The notes beneath the pieces were generated by a model. That model was not told the DNA's origin, ran no database searches, and saw only the letters and a list, made by a program, of their open reading frames with translations. A program made the translations under genes and the position numbers. Below are positions 60,329 through 64,000 of a stretch of 64,000 bases of DNA, piece after piece. The DNA comes from Prevotellaceae bacterium UBA2448. GTDB lineage: Bacteria > Bacteroidota > Bacteroidia > Bacteroidales > Bacteroidaceae. The DNA lies in the NCBI GenBank assembly GCA_002342585.1, contig DDQG01000008.1, forward strand, positions 1-64,000, written 5' to 3'. The number at the start of each line of letters is the position of its first letter. Position 1 is the stretch's first letter.

Positions 60329-61661
60329 CAAGGAGTTTTTGGATTGCCTGTTGCATGTTGTGGAAATCAAACTGGGAGAGGGTGCTCTCCATGAGTGCCT
60401 GTATCTTATCGTTGCAAAGATTACCGAGCGAACCTTCATGGGTGTGGTGCAAATCCTTGTTCGGTTTGAAATTTCCAGCCTCTATATCGAGTCCCACCTT
60501 CTTATATGCATCGCGGAACGGCATGCCTGAAGCAGCGAGTTGGTTGACGGTTTCAACAGAGAAAATAGGGTCGTAAATCGGGTTGTCAAGGATATGGTCG
60601 TTCACTTCCATCTTCTTGATAATGTATGTAGCCATATTCAGACAGTCTTTCAGTTCGTCGAAAGCAGGAAGGAATGTTTCCTTGATAATCTGCAAGTCGC
60701 GGAAATATCCCGAAGGCAGATTATTCATAATCATCGTAACTGTTGTAGGCAGGGACTGCAGTTTGTTACATTTCGCACGGGTCAGTTCGAAGACATCCGG
60801 ATTCTTCTTATGCGGCATGATTGAAGAACCCGTAGTGCAATCGGCAGGCAACTTCACAAAGGCAAAGTTCTGCGAATTGAACATACAGGCATCGAACGCC
60901 AGTTTTGCAAGAGTACCTGCAATAGATGCCATGGAAAATGCCACGTTGCGTTCGGTCTTTCCGCGACCCATCTGAGCATAAACCACATTATAATCCATAG
61001 AGTCGAAGCCCAGCAAGTCGGTTGTCATCTGACGGTTCAGCGGGAAACTGCTTCCGTAACCTGCTGCAGAACCAAGTGGATTGCGATTAGTTATGCGCCA
61101 GGCAGCCAGCAGATACTGCATGTCATCGACCAGACTCTCTGCATAGGCACCAAACCAAAGTCCGAAACTGGATGGCATAGCAACCTGCAGATGAGTGTAC
61201 CCCGGCATCAGAACGTCCTTATGACGATTAGACTGAATAATCAGTTCGTCGAACAACTGCTTAACCAACTCTGCAATCTCGCGAATTTGATCGCGAATGA
61301 ATAACTTGAGGTCAACAAGCACCTGATCGTTACGGGAGCGTCCGGAATGTATCTTCTTGCCTACATCGCCCAACTTGCGAGTAAGCATCAGTTCCACCTG
61401 ACTATGCACATCCTCTACACCTTCCTCTATCACAAATTCGCCACGTTCAGCCTGCTCATAAATCAGTTTTAACTCCTTCAGGAGCACATCCAATTCATCC
61501 TTGGTGAGCAAATTGATGCTCTCAAGCATGATTATATGAGCCATCGAACCGATAACATCGTACTTTGCCAGATAGAGGTCCATCTCACGGTCGCGACCGA
61601 CAGTGAACTTCTCTATCTCAGCAGTCATATTAACGTTCTTCGTCCAAAGTTTTTCTGCCAT
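60324..61661 (-). CDS. argH: Argininosuccinate lyase
   Basis: Final step of arginine synthesis, releasing fumarate. 445 residues of the fumarase/aspartase superfamily. Signature GSSIMPHKKNPDVFELTRAKCN (catalytic Ser in the SSIMPHK loop); also HSGRSRNDQVLVDLKLF and GYTHLQVAMPSSFGLWFGAYAE. Its end reaches into the repeat array before the aldo/keto reductase. It is preceded by the SRPBCC gene. Confidence 0.95.
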   Translation of the reverse strand: MAEKLWTKNVNMTAEIEKFTVGRDREMDLYLAKYDVIGSMAHIIMLESINLLTKDELDVLLKELKLIYEQAERGEFVIEEGVEDVHSQVELMLTRKLGDVGKKIHSGRSRNDQVLVDLKLFIRDQIREIAELVKQLFDELIIQSNRHKDVLMPGYTHLQVAMPSSFGLWFGAYAESLVDDMQYLLAAWRITNRNPLGSAAGYGSSFPLNRQMTTDLLGFDSMDYNVVYAQMGRGKTERNVAFSMASIAGTLAKLAFDACMFNSQNFAFVKLPADCTTGSSIMPHKKNPDVFELTRAKCNKLQSLPTTVTMIMNNLPSGYFRDLQIIKETFLPAFDELKDCLNMATYIIKKMEVNDHILDNPIYDPIFSVETVNQLAASGMPFRDAYKKVGLDIEAGNFKPNKDLHHTHEGSLGNLCNDKIQALMESTLSQFDFHNMQQAIQKLLD

Positions 61662-61671
61662 AATCGTTGCT

Positions 61672-62133
61672 TTAATTATATGGTATCATTGCAAGCATAT
61701 CTGCCATCTTCTCTATACCATTCTTCAATGGTTTGTCGAGCATCTGCTTCATGAAGAAATTCAGATCAGCATCAACAGTGAGTTTCATCTTACTGCTGTT
61801 GTCCGATGTAGGCAGAACCTGAGCCCAGCATGTGAAAGCAACAGGCGAACTCATCGACTGAAACTTCACACATTTGTTCTCCTCGCGCTCTACTATTTCT
61901 ACAGAAACAGTACCTACCATTCCTGCATCGCACGAAACACTGTCAGCAGAAAATTCCATTTTATCGATGACATCGCGTATCTGGTCACGTTTGTCATCTG
62001 GTATCTGCTGCTGAATGAGGGGATCGTTGATGCGTTCTTTTATTACCTGAAGATTATTAAGGTCTGAGAGTTTCGAATAGACACTTTCTACAGGGAATGG
62101 TATCTGTTTTATTGTACTTTCGTATCTTGCCAT
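61672..62133 (-). CDS. SRPBCC/polyketide-cyclase-like small protein
   Basis: 153 residues from the ATG at 62133; a longer start at 62184 would overlap pyrE more. It begins MARYESTIKQIPFPVESVYSKLSDL and contains VSVEIVEREENKCVKFQS and CWAQVLPTSDNSSKMKLTVDADLN, matching the START/SRPBCC cavity-bearing fold. It binds small hydrophobic ligands in other members; the ligand here is unknown. Placed between pyrE and argH, a conserved order in Bacteroidales. Confidence 0.85.
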   Translation of the reverse strand: MARYESTIKQIPFPVESVYSKLSDLNNLQVIKERINDPLIQQQIPDDKRDQIRDVIDKMEFSADSVSCDAGMVGTVSVEIVEREENKCVKFQSMSSPVAFTCWAQVLPTSDNSSKMKLTVDADLNFFMKQMLDKPLKNGIEKMADMLAMIPYN

Positions 62134-62150
62134 GATATGTATTTTCTCAA

Positions 62151-62783
62151 TTATTTTTTCCAGTTTGCAGGGTCGCGGCGCCACTCGTTGAGCATTGGAA
62201 CCTGATCCTTTGTGATATAACCGCTCTCAAGGGCAACCTCAAGCACTGCCTCGTAGTTAGTAAGAGTGAGCAAACGCACATTGGCATCTTTGAATGCCTG
62301 TTCGGCGATAGGGAATCCGTAGGTGTAACTTGCAATCATACCAACCACTTCGCTACCACTCTTACGGATAGCCTCAACAGCCTTCAACGAAGAACCGCCA
62401 GTTGAGATGAGGTCTTCGATGACAACAACCTTAGAACCTGGAGCGAGTTCACCTTCAATAAGATTTTCCAATCCGTGATCCTTTGGTTTGCTTCTTACAT
62501 ATACAAATGGTTTATTCAGAAGGTCAGCTACCAAAGCACCCTGAGGAATAGCACCTGTAGCAACACCGGCTACAGCATCTACATCTGGGAAATTCTCAAC
62601 CAGCAAGCGAGCCAACTCTGTCTTTACGAATGTGCGCAAGTCGGTAAAAGAAAGAGTCTTGCGATTGTCACAATAGAAAGGTGACTTCCAACCACTTGCC
62701 CATGTGAAGGGATTTTCAGGTTGCAACTTGATAGCTTTAATATTAAGTAATTTCTCGGCAAATATTTTTTCTAATGTATTCAT
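62151..62783 (-). CDS. pyrE: Orotate phosphoribosyltransferase
   Basis: Adds PRPP to orotate in pyrimidine synthesis. 210 residues. PRPP motif VVVIEDLISTGGSSLKAV; also NPFTWASGWKSPFYCDNRKT, VDAVAGVATGAIPQGALVAD and VRSKPKDHGLENLIEG. It is followed closely by the SRPBCC gene. Confidence 0.95.
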   Translation of the reverse strand: MNTLEKIFAEKLLNIKAIKLQPENPFTWASGWKSPFYCDNRKTLSFTDLRTFVKTELARLLVENFPDVDAVAGVATGAIPQGALVADLLNKPFVYVRSKPKDHGLENLIEGELAPGSKVVVIEDLISTGGSSLKAVEAIRKSGSEVVGMIASYTYGFPIAEQAFKDANVRLLTLTNYEAVLEVALESGYITKDQVPMLNEWRRDPANWKK

Positions 62784-62796
62784 TGTATATGTGATT

Positions 62797-63810
62797 TTAG
62801 TGTAATTGTTTTTTCAGTTTTTCTTTAATTTTTTCCAAATCATCAGATTTATAAGTGATGTTGTGCTTCTTGTCAACCAACAAATAAGTAGGAATTGCCT
62901 CCAACGCCAATTCGTTCACTATAGGCGACGACCACGCTAATCCATCACAATAATGCTCAATGATGAGGGAATCGCGACGCACAATATCTTCCCATCTGTA
63001 ACGCTGACTATCGAGTGAGATAGCTACAAAACGAACAATCTCACCATATTCCTTTTGAAAGTTGCGAAACTTATACATCAAGTCATAACTGTTTCTCTGC
63101 CATGAAGCCCAGAACATAACGACAGTATAGTCTGTATTGTCCGTTTCGTTCCACAACTTCCGCTTCACTTTCTTCGTATTTGTCAGTTCTATATTCTTCA
63201 GTTTTTTCCCTTCTGTCAAAGCTCCGGCATTATCAAGCATTGCATCGGCAGAATATAACAGAACACTTGTAGAATTATATGAACGAAGAACACTGATGAG
63301 CTGCTTCACATCAGCAAAATTGGGATTACTGTTTTGCAGGAAAAATTTATCAAACAGATAAAGAGCAACGGCAGACTGCGGATTGTCCAATATGTACTGC
63401 TTTGCTACATTTGGAACATCAGATTCTTTCACCTCCGAGATATCTTTCCGGAACTGCATCATCAGTTCATTCTCCTCAGAACCCTCTACCTTGTAGTTTT
63501 TCAGGTCATTGGTAGCAGCACTGTACTCAATCGTCTTCCCTGGACTGACAAACACTACCTGTTCCACTGCATTTGGAAACAGGAGGATATAAGGAATGGT
63601 ATCATAAACCTCTCCTCTATATTCAAAACGGCTATCTGCAATCTTCAGTGTATCAATTGTAGCATTGGGGTTGTAAGGCGAATAGATAAAAAGTTCGCCC
63701 GACTTCATGCCATCAAATTCACCTTCGATAGTGAAACCATTGCCACTATGGCCACACCCTATCAGTAAGAGTGTGGTCATAGAAGCTAATGAATATATCA
63801 AAGACTTTAT
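62797..63810 (-). CDS. Thioredoxin-fold lipoprotein lacking active-site cysteines (DUF4369/AhpC-TSA type)
   Basis: About 338 residues from a TTG at 63813; the ATG at 63780 would cut the signal peptide too short. The lipobox is LIGC (Cys20). An N-terminal DUF4369-like part (FTIEGEFDGMKSGELFIYSP) is followed by a TlpA-like thioredoxin domain. The usual FWASWCxxC is replaced by FWASWQRNS: both redox cysteines are gone (Gln239, Ser242). It is therefore probably not a disulphide enzyme but may bind another protein. The start overlaps the stop of the upstream gene by 3 bases. Confidence 0.72.
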   Translation of the reverse strand: MKSLIYSLASMTTLLLIGCGHSGNGFTIEGEFDGMKSGELFIYSPYNPNATIDTLKIADSRFEYRGEVYDTIPYILLFPNAVEQVVFVSPGKTIEYSAATNDLKNYKVEGSEENELMMQFRKDISEVKESDVPNVAKQYILDNPQSAVALYLFDKFFLQNSNPNFADVKQLISVLRSYNSTSVLLYSADAMLDNAGALTEGKKLKNIELTNTKKVKRKLWNETDNTDYTVVMFWASWQRNSYDLMYKFRNFQKEYGEIVRFVAISLDSQRYRWEDIVRRDSLIIEHYCDGLAWSSPIVNELALEAIPTYLLVDKKHNITYKSDDLEKIKEKLKKQLH

Positions 63811-64000
63811 CAAAGTACCTTTGTGATATTAGGGAAACTATAGAACTCGCAATCGTTGAGAGCCTTCTGACGATAAGAGCTATCTTTCTGAATAGACTGT
63901 TTCAGGTTTGTAAGGATAGCAGCTTCTTCATTCTGACGAGCAGCTACGATAGCCTTCAGATAGAATGTGAGAGCATCTGGATTCTTAATGTTGTTCAGAG
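63810..64000 (-). CDS. 3' end of a gene, probable TPR-like protein (partial)
   Basis: The minus-strand frame is open to the edge and ends with TGA at 63812-63810. The visible 62 residues include NPDALTFYLKAIVAARQNE and ILTNLKQSIQKDSSYRQKA, with helix-turn-helix spacing like tetratricopeptide repeats, then NDCEFYSFPNITKVL. The start is outside the window. Its stop overlaps the start of the thioredoxin-fold gene, so they are likely one operon. Confidence 0.7.
   Translation of the reverse strand, partial: LNNIKNPDALTFYLKAIVAARQNEEAAILTNLKQSIQKDSSYRQKALNDCEFYSFPNITKVL

Overview
The window is a 64-kb piece of a Bacteroidota chromosome, most likely order Bacteroidales and probably a Prevotella-type organism. 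The evidence is: the Bacteroidota -7 promoter box TAnnTTTG (often TACCTTTG or TACCTTCG) in front of many genes; few recognisable Shine-Dalgarno sequences; a fused SecDF; a long LepB; family-restricted genes (DUF4271, DUF3098, DUF4421, HU-related proteins); and a glycine-lipid acyltransferase pair. Almost everything is core chromosome. The only clear mobile gene set is one IS3-family insertion sequence at the left edge. I saw no tRNA, rRNA, CRISPR array, prophage or classical riboswitch.

Layout. 9-1595 (-): IS3-family element with intact orfA/orfB. 1607-8379 (-): tripartite RND efflux operon (adaptor, pump, TolC-like channel, DUF4421 barrel), divergent from a membrane-bound AraC-type regulator (8743-9882, +). 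10024-12441 (+): cysE and a THUMP rRNA methyltransferase. 12407-16629 (-): metK, DUF4271, hemD, rnpA, yidD, tatD. 16720-23213 (-): carbohydrate-binding beta-helix protein, secDF, EEP-family phosphodiesterase, rhomboid protease. 23438-25851 (+): HU, lipocalin-like lipoprotein, DUF2264 protein. 25922-31240 (-): HU-related protein, wbqC-like, lepB, dapB, and two small membrane-protein genes. 31314-40848 (+): miaB, ftsX, DUF3098, uppP, truB, queA, folK, a DPP-IV-like peptidase, argB, an ECF sigma factor and a membrane partner. 41025-44335 (-): GntR/ABC transporter operon, HIT protein, greA. 44514-57049 (+): nadB, M16 protease, dacB-type PBP4, glsA/glsB, acetyl-CoA hydrolase/transferase, exonuclease III, S41 peptidase. 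57065-64000 (-): radical SAM protein, prmC, a CxxC-rich lipoprotein, aldo/keto reductase, argH, SRPBCC protein, pyrE, a cysteine-less thioredoxin-fold lipoprotein, and the 3' end of another gene.

The coding content is mostly housekeeping: envelope biogenesis (secDF, lepB, ftsX, uppP, dacB, gls), tRNA/rRNA modification (miaB, truB, queA, THUMP methyltransferase, rnpA), and amino-acid, cofactor and nucleotide synthesis (cysE, dapB, argB, argH, metK, hemD, nadB, folK, pyrE). The unusual material is mainly non-coding. (1) At least a dozen gene junctions carry short arrays with a strict 7-bp period but different sequences at each locus; some touch start or stop codons, and one lies inside a coding region. 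(2) A 4 x 21-bp palindromic repeat element occurs twice, in opposite orientation and 16.5 kb apart, each copy followed by a second GTAGG-containing repeat. (3) A MITE-like segment of about 204 bp is bounded by perfect 25-bp inverted repeats made of GGCGCGTC tandems. (4) The insertion sequence has five helically phased GTTGACT-type sites, a hairpin just before the orfA start, and a strong candidate promoter pointing outwards. These are the best candidates for something undescribed.
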